Position numbers and translations under genes: made by a program
Shown here: positions 53,067-63,021 of the stretch, in pieces
Layout: the number at the start of each line of letters is the position of its first letter
Numbering within the stretch: the first letter of the stretch is position 1
Origin: Microcosmobacter sp040493455
Lineage (GTDB): Bacteria > Bacteroidota > Bacteroidia > Flavobacteriales > Flavobacteriaceae
NCBI RefSeq assembly: GCF_040493455.1
Contig: NZ_JANFDA010000001.1
Coordinates: 372,001-436,000, forward strand
Length of the DNA: 64,000 nt
Direction: 5' to 3'
The notes under the pieces: model-generated
The model's input: only the letters and a program-made list of their open reading frames with translations
What the model was told of the DNA's origin: nothing
Database searches by the model: none

Positions 53067-53795
53067 ATGAAAACACAGTTTTTTAGATTCGTTATTATCC
53101 TTCTTTGCTTAGGAGGGTTTACAACATTAAACGCACAAGGACTTTTCGATTTGGCAACGTTAGATGATGAAGATGAAAGTTTTCCCTTAACATGGTCCGC
53201 TGGTGTTGATTTCGGCTATGATGATGCTTATGATGCATTGGATGCAGGTGTAGGATGGTCTGATTTTACCGTTGGAGGAAGCGCAGGCTTTGGATGGTCG
53301 GATATTGATGGTAATAGCGCAACGAGTTACTGTCTTGGTGTAGAAGGCTTGGCTAAAATTATAGGAGAAGATCGGAACCCAAATGGAGCGGGATATGTAG
53401 GTGCATTTGCTAATTATCATGCAGGAAACTCAGATAGCTTTGATGAAAACCTGTTTAGAGTTGGTGCTAAATTCTCCTATTTTGATCGTATTTCTGCATT
53501 TAACGAAACACAACTTATTTATGGTCTTAAAGCATTTTACGAAACAGGATCAAGAGAATTTTCTAGTGTTGAAGATGATATTTCTGGTTTCGGGTTAACA
53601 GTATATACAGGAATCAACTTTAGACTTTGTAATACTGCATCTGTTGGAGTTGAGGTTCCTGTGATTTCATACTTAAACCGAACTTTTGAAAGCGGAGGTA
53701 ACGAAATTGAGATAGATAACACTTCAATAGCGATTAATAAAAACAATCCGGCAATGGCTTATGTTAGATGGAATTTAGGATCAAGGGCTAAATAG
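53067..53795 (+). CDS. Outer-membrane or secreted beta-barrel-like protein
   Basis: Start at ATG 53067 (MKTQFFRFVIILLCLGGFTTLNAQ), a clean signal peptide; the earlier in-frame start at 52950 would add 39 residues of non-signal sequence. The mature ~219 residues are rich in Gly/aromatic beta strands (VGWSDFTVGGSAGFGWSDI, GYVGAFANYHAG) and end AMAYVRWNLGSRAK. This is a small barrel or outer-membrane protein; no family recognised. A terminator follows at 53823. Confidence 0.6.
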   Translation: MKTQFFRFVIILLCLGGFTTLNAQGLFDLATLDDEDESFPLTWSAGVDFGYDDAYDALDAGVGWSDFTVGGSAGFGWSDIDGNSATSYCLGVEGLAKIIGEDRNPNGAGYVGAFANYHAGNSDSFDENLFRVGAKFSYFDRISAFNETQLIYGLKAFYETGSREFSSVEDDISGFGLTVYTGINFRLCNTASVGVEVPVISYLNRTFESGGNEIEIDNTSIAINKNNPAMAYVRWNLGSRAK

Positions 53796-53822
53796 AGCTC
53801 CGCAAGAAATCACAAAATTATT

Positions 53823-53858
53823 AAAGCTCTCGTTTCAGGTAATGACTCGAGAGTTTTT
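53823..53858 (+). terminator. Terminator after the small barrel protein
   Basis: CTCTCG (53827-53832) pairs with CGAGAG (53848-53853), followed by five T. It runs into the 3' end of the converging antiporter gene. Confidence 0.7.
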
Positions 53859-55683
53859 ATTGTAATAATTCACCCAGGTATACTAGCTTACTCTTAGAAT
53901 CAATAATGGATTCTACATTGCCATTAATGGAAGGAATAATGTGAAGTTCCCCTTTGTTGTCTTTTATAAATAAAGGAACTCTGTCATTTTCACCATTCAT
54001 TTGAGAAAGGTATTTGAGGTACTCCTCTTCATCCTGAACAGAAACTTCTTTTATTTCGGGATGTTTTTCAACAACATCAAGCAGGCTGTTATAATCATTT
54101 GTTGGGCTAAATAAGCCTTCTTTAGGCCTTTTACTTTCATCCGCAAGCTCAGCTTTAGAGACTAATCTAAAGGATCCATTTTCGCCAAATTGTGCGCCAA
54201 ATTTTTCAACTGCATAATTATTGATATCAGTGTTTCCTGTAAGCGCCAGTAAATATCCTATATCGTTAAACTCGACATTATCAGTCAAAGTTTCAGAATA
54301 AATATTTTCAGTATAAGCCTCAATACCTAGATCACTGGCTTTATTGATATTGTTTTGATTGCTATCGACCAACACCACATGCCTGTCGTTCTCCATTAAG
54401 TATTGTGCAATGATTCGCGATACTTTAGAAGCGCCAACAATCAATATACCTTCAGACTTGGTTAGAAACACGCCAGCTATTTTAGCAAATAATCTCGCTG
54501 TTGTTGCATTGAGTAAAACAGTTCCCAGTACAATCATAAAAACCAAAGGTGTAATATATTCAGCACCTTCAACTCCTTGCTTTAAAAGCTTTCCACCAAA
54601 TAGTGAAGCAATACCAGCGGCAACAATACCTCTCGGCCCCACCCAGCTAATAAACAGTTTCTCATTGGTTTTAATCTTAGAACCTTGAGCGCTAACAAAA
54701 ACAGCAAGTGGCCTAATTAATAATACTACAACCAAGAATAACCACAATGTTTCCCAACGGAAAAGCAATAACATATCTTGATAGTTGATATTTGCTGATA
54801 ACAGAATGAAAAGAATAGAGATGAGAAGCACACTAAGCGATTCTTTAAAATAAAGAAGCTCCTTAATGTTTTCTAGCTTACTATTTCCTATAACCATTCC
54901 CATAACTACAACCGCGAGAAGACCGGATTCGTGAGCAAATATTTCAGATTCCACAAACACCAAAAGCACTACAGAAAGCGAAGCAACATTTAGCAGGTAG
55001 TGCGGGATGAATTTTTTATTGATAACAAAAACCAAGGCATGTGCAAATGTAAACCCGAACGTAGTTCCGAATAGAACAATTTTACCAAACTCAATGAGCG
55101 CAGTCTTTGTAAAGCCAGCTTCACCACCAACACTAATGAATTCGAAAACAAGTACAGCGACTAAAGCTCCTATTGGGTCAATAAGGATACCTTCCCATTT
55201 CAGCACTGTGGAGACATCTCTTTTTAGAGGTATATTTCTCAGGATAGGCGTTATAACCGTTGGGCCAGTAACAATAATAAGACCAGAGAACAAGAAAGCA
55301 AGATCCCAGCTCAAATTGAATAAAAAATGTGCAGCTACTGCTGCGGCAAAGAACGTTACCGCCGCACCAACAGTAATAAGCTTTGTAATTACGGGCCCTA
55401 CATTTCGTATTTCACTCCGTTTAAGGGTAAGCCCACCTTCAAATAAAATAATACTTATAGCAAGAGACACAAAATAATACAAACCTTCGCCAGGGAATAA
55501 TCCCTTTTTGCCATTCCATATAGGTTCTATCCATTTAGAACCATCTTCATTAATGAACTCTGCAGCAATAGGCCCTACAAATAACCCAATGAGAATCAGG
55601 GGTAATATAGCTGGAATTTTGAACCGCCAAGCGACCCATTGTGCTAAGATTCCGAGAATAATAATACCAGCTAATTCTACCAT
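53857..55683 (-). CDS. Cation:proton antiporter with TrkA-N domain (CPA/KefB-like)
   Basis: A 608-residue inner-membrane transporter with about 12 hydrophobic segments in the N-terminal 395 residues (Na_H_Exchanger type: GGLTLKRSEIRNVGPVITKL, SGLIIVTGPTVITPILRN, WEGILIDPIGALVAVLVFEF with the ion-site Asp). The C-terminal ~200 residues form a TrkA-N/RCK nucleotide-binding domain (GILIVGASKVSRIIAQYLMENDRHVVLVDSNQNNINKASDLGIEAY). It exchanges Na+ or K+ for protons. Confidence 0.9.
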   Translation of the reverse strand: MVELAGIIILGILAQWVAWRFKIPAILPLILIGLFVGPIAAEFINEDGSKWIEPIWNGKKGLFPGEGLYYFVSLAISIILFEGGLTLKRSEIRNVGPVITKLITVGAAVTFFAAAVAAHFLFNLSWDLAFLFSGLIIVTGPTVITPILRNIPLKRDVSTVLKWEGILIDPIGALVAVLVFEFISVGGEAGFTKTALIEFGKIVLFGTTFGFTFAHALVFVINKKFIPHYLLNVASLSVVLLVFVESEIFAHESGLLAVVVMGMVIGNSKLENIKELLYFKESLSVLLISILFILLSANINYQDMLLLFRWETLWLFLVVVLLIRPLAVFVSAQGSKIKTNEKLFISWVGPRGIVAAGIASLFGGKLLKQGVEGAEYITPLVFMIVLGTVLLNATTARLFAKIAGVFLTKSEGILIVGASKVSRIIAQYLMENDRHVVLVDSNQNNINKASDLGIEAYTENIYSETLTDNVEFNDIGYLLALTGNTDINNYAVEKFGAQFGENGSFRLVSKAELADESKRPKEGLFSPTNDYNSLLDVVEKHPEIKEVSVQDEEEYLKYLSQMNGENDRVPLFIKDNKGELHIIPSINGNVESIIDSKSKLVYLGELLQ

Positions 55684-55800
55684 AGATGTAATTTGAAGTG
55701 AAAATAAGAAAATTTAAAGACTAATAAACTAAAACAAGTTTCTTAATAAAACGTAAAGGGTGATAAACATATAGTTCATATTTCTTATTTTGCAACTCAT

Positions 55801-56661
55801 ATGCAATTATATCCCATTCAAGCAGGAAATTTTAAACTAGATGGAGGTGCCATGTTTGGTGTTGTACCCAAAGCGTTATGGCAACGAACAAACCCTGCCG
55901 ATTCTCACAACATGATCGATATCGCAGCAAGATGTTTATTGTTAGAAGATGGAAATAGATTGATATTGATCGATACTGGAATGGGTAATAAGCAAAGTGA
56001 CAAGTTTTATAGCTATTACCACCTCTGGGGAGACCATAGTATTGATAAATCCTTGAAGCAGTATGGATTCCATAGAGATGATATTACAGATGTGTTTATG
56101 ACTCACCTTCATTTTGACCATTGTGGAGGTAGTGTAGAATGGAATGCAGACAGAACAATACTTCAACCAGCCTTTAAAAACGCAAACTTTTGGAGTAATG
56201 AAGACCATTGGAAATGGGCTACAGAACCAAACCGAAGAGAACGTGCTTCTTTCTTGAAAGAGAACATTTTACCCATGGAAGAAAGTGGACATTTAAAGTT
56301 TACCTCACTTCCAGAAAATGATATATTGAATGAATCGGAATTAGGGTTTGGTATTTTTTTTGCAAATGGTCATACAGACAAGCAAATGATACCAATGATA
56401 AAGCATAACGAAAAGACCATCTGCTTTATGGCAGATCTATTGCCGACGGCTGGTCATTTACCCATACCTTACGTTATGGGTTATGATACAAGGCCGTTAT
56501 TGACATTGGATGAAAAAGAAAAGTTCTTAAATAAAGCAGCAGATGAGAACTTCTACTTATTTTTAGAGCATGATGCTCATAATGAGATTATAACAGTAAA
56601 ACACACAGAAAAGGGCGTAAGATTAAAAGATACATATGCCTGTGATGAAATATTTAATTAA
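55801..56661 (+). CDS. MBL-fold metallo-hydrolase
   Basis: A 286-residue metallo-beta-lactamase fold enzyme. Metal ligands are seen in DVFMTHLHFDHCGG (HxHxDH), FFANGHTDKQMIP and FLEHDAHNEI. The opening FKLDGGAMFGVVPKALWQRTNPADSHNMI is typical of lactonase-like hydrolases. Its specific substrate is unknown. Followed closely by the S8 protease gene. Confidence 0.88.
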   Translation: MQLYPIQAGNFKLDGGAMFGVVPKALWQRTNPADSHNMIDIAARCLLLEDGNRLILIDTGMGNKQSDKFYSYYHLWGDHSIDKSLKQYGFHRDDITDVFMTHLHFDHCGGSVEWNADRTILQPAFKNANFWSNEDHWKWATEPNRRERASFLKENILPMEESGHLKFTSLPENDILNESELGFGIFFANGHTDKQMIPMIKHNEKTICFMADLLPTAGHLPIPYVMGYDTRPLLTLDEKEKFLNKAADENFYLFLEHDAHNEIITVKHTEKGVRLKDTYACDEIFN

Positions 56662-56673
56662 AGATTGAAACAA

Positions 56674-58287
56674 ATGAATGATTTAAAGCGAATTTTAGCA
56701 GTAACCGGATTTGGTATTTTATTAGCCTCATGTGGTGGTAGTACACCTTTAATTTCTACACCAATAGAAAATATTGATACTACACCGCTTAAGGTTTCTG
56801 AACTTACTAAGGCAGAAAAGGAAAATTGGGGACATTTAGACTTAGTAACGGATACAATTCCTGGAATGAGTGTCGATAAAGCTTATGCTGAAATTATTAA
56901 AGGAAAAAAAGGAAAGACAGTCATCGTAGCTGTTATTGATTCTGGAATTGACATTGATCATGAAGATTTGGATGATGTGCTTTGGACCAACAAAAAAGAA
57001 AAGCCAAATAATGGAATAGATGATGATAAGAATGGATATGTAGACGATATTCATGGTTGGAACTTTTTAGGAGATGGCTATGATGAACAATTAGAATTTG
57101 TTCGATTATTAGCTAGTGGCAATGCAGACGATCCCCGCTATGCCGAAGCGCAAAAAGAGTACGACACTGAACATCAAAAATATATGGGTTATAAAACTCA
57201 GTATGAGCAATTAAAACAACAAGTTAAAGGTGCTGATGAAAAAGTGTCTGGGCATTTAAAGAAAGCCGATTATACAAAAGAAGAGGTAAATGCTATTGCT
57301 ACAGAAGATCAAGGCTTACAACAATCTGTTGCGATCATAAAGTATGTGTATAGTCTTAAGTTCGATTCAGCATCAGATTTTGTTAAAGAGTTGGATGATG
57401 CTTTAGAGCAGATAGGAGACAGGTTGAACTACCACTTAAACAAAGACTTCAATGGAAGAAAAACAGGTGATGATATCAACAACATATCTGAGACTGGTTA
57501 CGGAAATGGTAATGTAAAACCTGTTAAGAAAAGTGAATCTCACGGAACTCACGTCGCTGGAATTATTGCCGCAGAACGCAACAATGGAAAAGGTGCTAAC
57601 GGTGTTGCCAATAATGTACAGATTATGTCTATTAGAGCTGTGCCAAATGGCGATGAGTACGATAAAGATGTAGCCTTAGCAATTCGATATGCGGTAGATA
57701 ATGGTGCAAAAGTAATCAATGGTAGTTTTGGGAAGTCTTACTCACCACACAGTCAATGGGTGAGAGATGCGATTAAATATGCATCAGATAATGATGTGGT
57801 ATTTGTACATGCTGCAGGAAATGATAGTAAAGATGTGGACACTGAGCCAAATTTCCCGGATGACAATGTAAACTATGTTGAGGTATCAGATTCATACATA
57901 CGTGTAGGATCATTAACATCAAAGTATGGAAGTGATGTAGTGTCTGGTTTTTCAAACTATGGAAATAAAAATGTAGACATCTTCGCGCCAGGTTCTGCAG
58001 TATATTCTACTACACCAGAAAACGAATACGACTCAAAAGGAGGAACTTCAATGGCTGCTCCTGGAGTTGCTGGAATTGCAGCATTAATTCGTTCGCAGTA
58101 TCCAAGTTTATCAGCTGCCCAAGTAAAGCAAGCTATCTTAGAATCTGGTTTACCATTAACCACTAAAGTAGTTGTTGGTGGAGATGCCAATGATGTAAGA
58201 CCATTTTCTCAATTGTCTACATCTGGAAAAATAGCTAACGCCTATAATGCTTTAATTAGAGCATCGCAGTTAGCAAGTAATCAATAA
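56674..58287 (+). CDS. S8 (subtilisin-like) protease, lipoprotein
   Basis: ATG 56674 (MNDLKRILAVTGFGILLASC) gives a lipoprotein signal; TTG 56665 is possible but less likely. Catalytic triad: Asp in VAVIDSGIDIDHEDL, His in ESHGTHVAGIIAAERN, Ser in GGTSMAAPGVAGIAALI. About 140 residues are inserted between the Asp and His motifs (helical, TEHQKYMGYKTQYEQLKQQVKGAD), a common feature of flavobacterial members. Probably acts at the cell surface or in the periplasm. Confidence 0.93.
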   Translation: MNDLKRILAVTGFGILLASCGGSTPLISTPIENIDTTPLKVSELTKAEKENWGHLDLVTDTIPGMSVDKAYAEIIKGKKGKTVIVAVIDSGIDIDHEDLDDVLWTNKKEKPNNGIDDDKNGYVDDIHGWNFLGDGYDEQLEFVRLLASGNADDPRYAEAQKEYDTEHQKYMGYKTQYEQLKQQVKGADEKVSGHLKKADYTKEEVNAIATEDQGLQQSVAIIKYVYSLKFDSASDFVKELDDALEQIGDRLNYHLNKDFNGRKTGDDINNISETGYGNGNVKPVKKSESHGTHVAGIIAAERNNGKGANGVANNVQIMSIRAVPNGDEYDKDVALAIRYAVDNGAKVINGSFGKSYSPHSQWVRDAIKYASDNDVVFVHAAGNDSKDVDTEPNFPDDNVNYVEVSDSYIRVGSLTSKYGSDVVSGFSNYGNKNVDIFAPGSAVYSTTPENEYDSKGGTSMAAPGVAGIAALIRSQYPSLSAAQVKQAILESGLPLTTKVVVGGDANDVRPFSQLSTSGKIANAYNALIRASQLASNQ

Positions 58288-58292
58288 TAATT

Positions 58293-60143
58293 ATGAAAAG
58301 GACCTTAATTTCTTTCGGATTAGCAACGGTTTTGTGGTCTTTTGGGTCATTAACCGCTACAGCTAACACGATAAATGATAAGCCTTCAGAAGAAGCACCA
58401 GAAAACTCTGGGTATTGGCAACAGCATGTCGATTACAAGATGGAAATTGATATGGATGTCAATACATTTCAATATAAAGGAAAACAAGAGATAGTTTATA
58501 CCAACAACTCTCCAGATGTCCTTAATAGGGTGTATTATCATCTTTACTTTAATGCATTTCAGCCTGGAAGCGAAATGGATGTTAGGTCAAGAACCATTGC
58601 TGACCCAGATTCTAGAGTTGGTGACAGAATAAGCAAGCTTAAACCCAATGAAACAGGTTATATTAAAGTGAATTCTTTGACTCAAAATGGTGCAGCGGTG
58701 ACTCACGAAACTGTCGGAACTGTCCTTGAGGTAAGCTTGGCTAAACCAATACAGCCAGGAGAGAGCGTAACATTCAATATGGATTTTGATGCGCAAGTCC
58801 CAGTGCAGATAAGACGTTCTGGTAGAAACAACAAGGAAGGAGTTGCACTATCGATGACTCAGTGGTATCCTAAACTCGCTGAATACGACTTTGAAGGCTG
58901 GCACGCAGACCCATATATCGGTAGAGAATTTCATGGTGTTTGGGGTAATTTTGATGTGAAGCTTACTATAGATAAAGATTATGTTGTCGGAGGATCTGGA
59001 TATTTACAAAATCCGAACGAAATAGGTCATGGATACGAAACAGGTGAGGTAAAAAGACCAAAAGGCGATAAGCTTACTTGGCATTTCGTAGCGCCTAATG
59101 TTCATGATTTTACCTGGGCTGCAGATCCAGAATTTATACATGATACCTATAAAGGTGATAATGATGTAACCTTACATTTCTTATATAAAGAGACATTAGA
59201 CAAGGAATATTTAGAGAATTGGAAAAACCTTCAGCCAAAAACAGCAGCCATGCTAACGTTTTTTAATGAGAACATTGGACAATATCCTTATAAGCAATAT
59301 TCCGTAATTCAAGGAGGTGATGGAGGTATGGAATATGCCATGTGCACCTTAATCACAGGAGAGCGCAAATTTGGTAGTTTGGTTGGTGTTACCGTTCATG
59401 AGTTTGCGCACACTTGGTTTCAATTTTTATTAGCTACAAATGAAGCTAAGCACGAATGGATGGATGAGGGCTTTACAGAATATGTAAGCAACCTTTGTAT
59501 GAACAAGATTATGGATCAAGGCAAAGAAAATCCATTTGCAGGAGCTTATAGAAACTATATAGCATTAGCTAATTCACCTTATGAGCAGCCGTTAACAACA
59601 CATGCAGATCGCTATCAATTTAATCAAGCCTATGGTATAGCAGCATATAGCAAGGGTAATGTTTTTATGGCGCAATTGGGTTATGTTATTGGTGAGGAGA
59701 ACCTTAAAAAAACAATCAAAAAGTATTTTAACGATTTTGCATTTAAGCATCCCACACCTTTAGATGTTATTCGTACTGCTGAAAAGGTTTCAGGATTAGA
59801 ATTAGATTGGTATTTAATGGATTTTGCTCAAACCACTAACAAAATAGACTATGCTATAGCTTCAATTGAAGGGAATAACGTTACGTTAGAGCGAAAAGGC
59901 TTAATGCCAATGCCAATAGATGTTCGAGTAACATATACCGATGGAAGTACAGAAGACTTTTACATGCCATTACGAATGATGCGTGGTGAGAAGCCTACAA
60001 CTGCGACGCTTAAGTCAGATTGGGCATGGGCATATCCAACCTATACTTTAGAAACAGAAAAAGCAGTTAAGTCTGTTGAAATAGACCCATCTCAGCTAAT
60101 GGCAGATGTAGATAGGACTAATAATACTAAACAAGTAGAATAG
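58293..60143 (+). CDS. M1 family metallopeptidase
   Basis: A 616-residue exported aminopeptidase. Signal peptide (MKRTLISFGLATVLWSFGSLTATA). Zinc site HEFAHTWFQ with the downstream Glu in HEWMDEGFTEY, and the substrate-binding GGMEYAMC motif (GxMEN variant) are present. N-terminal beta domain and C-terminal helices complete the M1 fold. Starts 5 bp after the protease gene, so the two form a unit for peptide breakdown. Confidence 0.93.
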   Translation: MKRTLISFGLATVLWSFGSLTATANTINDKPSEEAPENSGYWQQHVDYKMEIDMDVNTFQYKGKQEIVYTNNSPDVLNRVYYHLYFNAFQPGSEMDVRSRTIADPDSRVGDRISKLKPNETGYIKVNSLTQNGAAVTHETVGTVLEVSLAKPIQPGESVTFNMDFDAQVPVQIRRSGRNNKEGVALSMTQWYPKLAEYDFEGWHADPYIGREFHGVWGNFDVKLTIDKDYVVGGSGYLQNPNEIGHGYETGEVKRPKGDKLTWHFVAPNVHDFTWAADPEFIHDTYKGDNDVTLHFLYKETLDKEYLENWKNLQPKTAAMLTFFNENIGQYPYKQYSVIQGGDGGMEYAMCTLITGERKFGSLVGVTVHEFAHTWFQFLLATNEAKHEWMDEGFTEYVSNLCMNKIMDQGKENPFAGAYRNYIALANSPYEQPLTTHADRYQFNQAYGIAAYSKGNVFMAQLGYVIGEENLKKTIKKYFNDFAFKHPTPLDVIRTAEKVSGLELDWYLMDFAQTTNKIDYAIASIEGNNVTLERKGLMPMPIDVRVTYTDGSTEDFYMPLRMMRGEKPTTATLKSDWAWAYPTYTLETEKAVKSVEIDPSQLMADVDRTNNTKQVE

Positions 60144-60152
60144 GATTCTACA

Positions 60153-60238
60153 TTGTCATTCAGAGCGAACTAATGTGAAGCGAAGAATCTTTAATTAAGT
60201 AAGAGATTCTTCAGTCGCGATGCTTTTCAGAATGACAA
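60153..60238. repeat. Intergenic inverted repeat, sister of 7040-7140
   Basis: Outer arms TTGTCATTC (60153-60161) and GAATGACAA (60230-60238) and inner arms GAAGAATCT (60182-60190) and AGATTCTTC (60204-60212) are perfect inverted copies. It lies between the converging M1 peptidase and umuD genes and may serve as terminator for both. Confidence 0.75.
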
Positions 60239-60250
60239 CAAAAAAATAGA

Positions 60251-60691
60251 TTAAACTTTTTTAATCACATTGGTCACGATACCCCAGATTATAAACTCAT
60301 TATCTTCAGTAACTTTAATGGGTTTATAGTTTGGGTTTTCTGGCTGAAGCCATACACCATCACTCTCTACACGCAATCGCTTTACAGTAAACTCACCATC
60401 AATAAAGCAAACAGCGATTTTGTTATGTTCAGGCTCTAAACTACGATCTATGACTAAAAGGTCATTGTCGTCTAGTCCAGCATCAATCATCGATTGGCCA
60501 GAAACTCTAGCAAAAAAAGTAGCTTCCTTATTTTTTATCAGTTCATCATCGAGAGATAAACGCTGTTCTTTAAAATCATCGGCTGGAGAAGGGAAACCAG
60601 CAGAAATTCCTGAATCTACAAAAAGTGCTCCAGGGTTCTCGGAGTCTTTTGGAGAGAAGAACATTAAGTTAAGGGGTTTTTGAGTGGTCAT
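60251..60691 (-). CDS. umuD: UmuD-like S24 protein of translesion synthesis
   Basis: A 146-residue protein. Self-cleavage site Ala-Gly in SAGFPSPADDF, which closely resembles that of E. coli UmuD; Ser in SGQSMIDAGLDDNDLLVIDRS; Lys in FTVKRLRVE. After RecA-dependent cleavage it helps UmuC replicate past DNA lesions. Start overlaps the last base of umuC (TAATG), so the order is umuC-umuD, coupled. Confidence 0.93.
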   Translation of the reverse strand: MTTQKPLNLMFFSPKDSENPGALFVDSGISAGFPSPADDFKEQRLSLDDELIKNKEATFFARVSGQSMIDAGLDDNDLLVIDRSLEPEHNKIAVCFIDGEFTVKRLRVESDGVWLQPENPNYKPIKVTEDNEFIIWGIVTNVIKKV

Positions 60692-61947
60692 TATTTTACT
60701 TTAATAATTTCATTGATATTGGTAGTATATCTTGGCGAAAGACGTTCCTGACGCATTTTCCAGGTACGCTCCAGATCTTGACTACCGATTTTAATTTTAT
60801 AGTCTTTATATTTTTTATTGATGTTGTCTATGGCAGACATAAGTGGTTTGTGCTTAGGGTTTTCAAAATGAAACATATCCAACTGATGGTTGTCCGTTGG
60901 AACCAAACCAGTAACGATAACGCCTGCACGCTTATATTGTATACCTTTTTTATGAATAGAAGTGACCGCATCTACAGCGAGCTTACTAATTACTAAAGAA
61001 GAGTCTGTAGGATACGGAAGAATAACTCTCGTGCTTGCTCTATGCTGTTCAAGCTGCCTTTTGTGGCTGTCGCTACTGAGCATAACAATAATCATATGGC
61101 AACTAGATTTCTGTTTTCTGAGCTTTTCTGCACAACTAGACGCAAATGTTGAGACACGTTCTTTAATATAGTTTATGTCATTATAGGTGTAATCAAAGCT
61201 TCTTGTCGTAGCTATAGCACGCTTTACTTCACGTTGATCCAAATCTAGTTTTTGAATGCCTTCCAAGTCTTTTTTTAACTTCCACTCCGTAATAGAAAAT
61301 GTTTTACGCACCCATTCGTCTGGCAATAAGGTAAAGTCGTAAGCAGTTTTGCAGCCTTTAGCTTTCAGTCTTTTTTGAAGCCCTCTGCCTATTCCCCAAA
61401 CTGACTCTAAAGGAATCCATTTTAATGCTTTTATTCGGCTTTCTTCAGAATTAATAACATAAACCCCTTTGGTATAATCTGGAAACTTTCGAGCAATTTT
61501 ATTGGCAACCTTACTAAGTGCTTTTGTAGGAGCGATGCCAACACTGGTAGGTATGCCTGTCCATTTTAGGATACGCTTTCTTATTTGATTACCATAATCA
61601 TTAAAGTCGTAATCATCAAACCCTTTGAATTGTACAAACGCTTCATCTATGCTATACACTTCTACATCTGGAGTGAACTGCTCTAAGATAGTCATTACAC
61701 GATTGCTCATGTCGCCATACAAAGGATAGTTAGAAGAGAGTACTTTAATATTATTGAGCTTGCAGAAGCCTTCCCATTTAAAAATAGGTGCGCCCATGGG
61801 TAATCCTATAGCTTTAGCCTCATCGCTTCGCGAAATAACACAGCCATCATTATTACTTAGAATTGCAACAGGAACATTACGCAAACTTGGATTAAAAACC
61901 CGTTCGCAAGACGCATAAAAGTTATTACAATCGATTAAGCCAAACAT
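60691..61947 (-). CDS. umuC: UmuC-like DNA polymerase V subunit
   Basis: A 418-residue Y-family polymerase that copies damaged DNA. Catalytic residues are in FGLIDCNNFYASCERVFNP (Asp6) and DVEVYSIDEAFVQF (Asp-Glu). The helix-hairpin-helix and little-finger regions follow (WGIGRGLQKRLKAKGCKTAYDF; SHKRQLEQHRASTRVILP). It is presumably SOS-induced; no operator can be named. Confidence 0.95.
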   Translation of the reverse strand: MFGLIDCNNFYASCERVFNPSLRNVPVAILSNNDGCVISRSDEAKAIGLPMGAPIFKWEGFCKLNNIKVLSSNYPLYGDMSNRVMTILEQFTPDVEVYSIDEAFVQFKGFDDYDFNDYGNQIRKRILKWTGIPTSVGIAPTKALSKVANKIARKFPDYTKGVYVINSEESRIKALKWIPLESVWGIGRGLQKRLKAKGCKTAYDFTLLPDEWVRKTFSITEWKLKKDLEGIQKLDLDQREVKRAIATTRSFDYTYNDINYIKERVSTFASSCAEKLRKQKSSCHMIIVMLSSDSHKRQLEQHRASTRVILPYPTDSSLVISKLAVDAVTSIHKKGIQYKRAGVIVTGLVPTDNHQLDMFHFENPKHKPLMSAIDNINKKYKDYKIKIGSQDLERTWKMRQERLSPRYTTNINEIIKVK

Positions 61948-61974
61948 AGTACATAAAGATAGTGCAAAATTGAC

Positions 61975-62532
61975 TTAAAGCTTCAAAATAATCTGCTCCC
62001 AGTCCTCGCCTTTAGCATGGCGAATATCAAGGAGTTGAAACCCAACAGCTTTATGTGCACCAGAAGATCTTACATTTTTTGAGTTGACTTCAGTGATTAT
62101 AGCGTCAAATTCACCTTTTAACTCCGAAGCCATGTGTTGGTACAAGCTTCTAAAAATACCTAGTCTTCTATAGTCCTTATCGATACAAACTTGACCCATA
62201 ATGAGGTATTTTAGGTGGGTTAGGTTTTTTGATTTTAGAACTATTTTCAGATGACGAAATAGAGGCTTAAGTATGGGAACGTCTTCTATAAATTCTGTAA
62301 GCGTACATAAGGCATAGCCAACGACATCATCATTGTGTTTTGCAATAATATGGGGACATGCATCATTCATTTTTTTCAAAGCCTCTAACGTATGGTGAAC
62401 AGTCACATAGCCTTCTTGTTCTTTTTCTGAAAGGCTAATATGCTGAGGTAAATTCCTTTTCTGAATCTTTAGAATCTGCTCTAATTCTTCATTTGAAGAT
62501 GCTCTGCTATATGTTATTTCAGGAACTGACAT
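61975..62532 (-). CDS. GNAT family N-acetyltransferase
   Basis: A 185-residue acetyltransferase. The acetyl-CoA loop is in GQVCIDKDYRRLGIFRSLYQHMASEL, followed by ITEVNSKNVRSSGAHKAVGFQLLD, the typical GNAT C-terminal strands. Substrate unknown. It lies 27 bp upstream of umuC on the same strand. Confidence 0.85.
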   Translation of the reverse strand: MSVPEITYSRASSNEELEQILKIQKRNLPQHISLSEKEQEGYVTVHHTLEALKKMNDACPHIIAKHNDDVVGYALCTLTEFIEDVPILKPLFRHLKIVLKSKNLTHLKYLIMGQVCIDKDYRRLGIFRSLYQHMASELKGEFDAIITEVNSKNVRSSGAHKAVGFQLLDIRHAKGEDWEQIILKL

Positions 62533-62642
62533 ATGAAACTCAACAATAGCTCTAAGTTAATAATATTGATGCTAATAAATCCTATTAAAACATCATCGGC
62601 CTGAACGGTGTAACACTTAATTGAATTTATGGACAAATAAGT

Positions 62643-62819
62643 ATGGAGAATTTAAAAGGATTAAAGAGGTTTTTCTTAATGATGGCTTTGACTATGATCA
62701 TTGTTTTTGTATTCTCAATTCTTAAAGAATTAATAGGAAGAGGTTGGGCTTCTGTATTAATAATGTTTGTGTCAATTCCTTTGGTTCTTTATTCATTCAA
62801 GAGGTTTATAAGCAAATAA
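62643..62819 (+). CDS. Small membrane protein
   Basis: A 58-residue open frame (MENLKGLKRFFLMMALTMIIVFVFSILKELIGRGW...LIMFVSIPLVLYSFKRFISK) with two membrane segments. Codon content is natural and the start is preceded by AATAAGT. It is the first of three small frames on the plus strand here. Function unknown. Confidence 0.5.
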   Translation: MENLKGLKRFFLMMALTMIIVFVFSILKELIGRGWASVLIMFVSIPLVLYSFKRFISK

Positions 62820-62829
62820 TGGCATTATT

Positions 62830-62991
62830 ATGATAAGCACGATACTTATATTAACGAAGAATCATAGGGTTCCTCATAATGGCCCGATAGACTTCTCTGG
62901 ATCTTCATTGGTGGTTGGATTTTTGATTATCGTATTTGTTGTTTTGTTTACATGGAGCAAGTGGGATTCTAAAAGAAGAAATAAATCTTAA
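62830..62991 (+). CDS. Small single-pass membrane protein
   Basis: A 53-residue open frame: MISTILILTKNHRVPHNGPIDFSGSSLVVGFLIIVFVVLFTWSKWDSKRRNKS. One membrane segment near the C-terminus followed by a basic tail (KWDSKRRNKS). Starts 11 bp after the previous small gene, 31 bp before the next start. Function unknown. Confidence 0.45.
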   Translation: MISTILILTKNHRVPHNGPIDFSGSSLVVGFLIIVFVVLFTWSKWDSKRRNKS

Positions 62992-63021
62992 TGCCTCCTC
63001 TTGATTAGCTATATTTGTTTG

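Noticed and set aside
60251..61947. UmuCD as part of the same regulon as the toxin promoters
   Set aside because: The short region upstream of umuC (61948-61974) has no TTTTACAAA/TTTGTAAAA word or the 40-bp block, so there is no sequence support beyond both being SOS-type genes.
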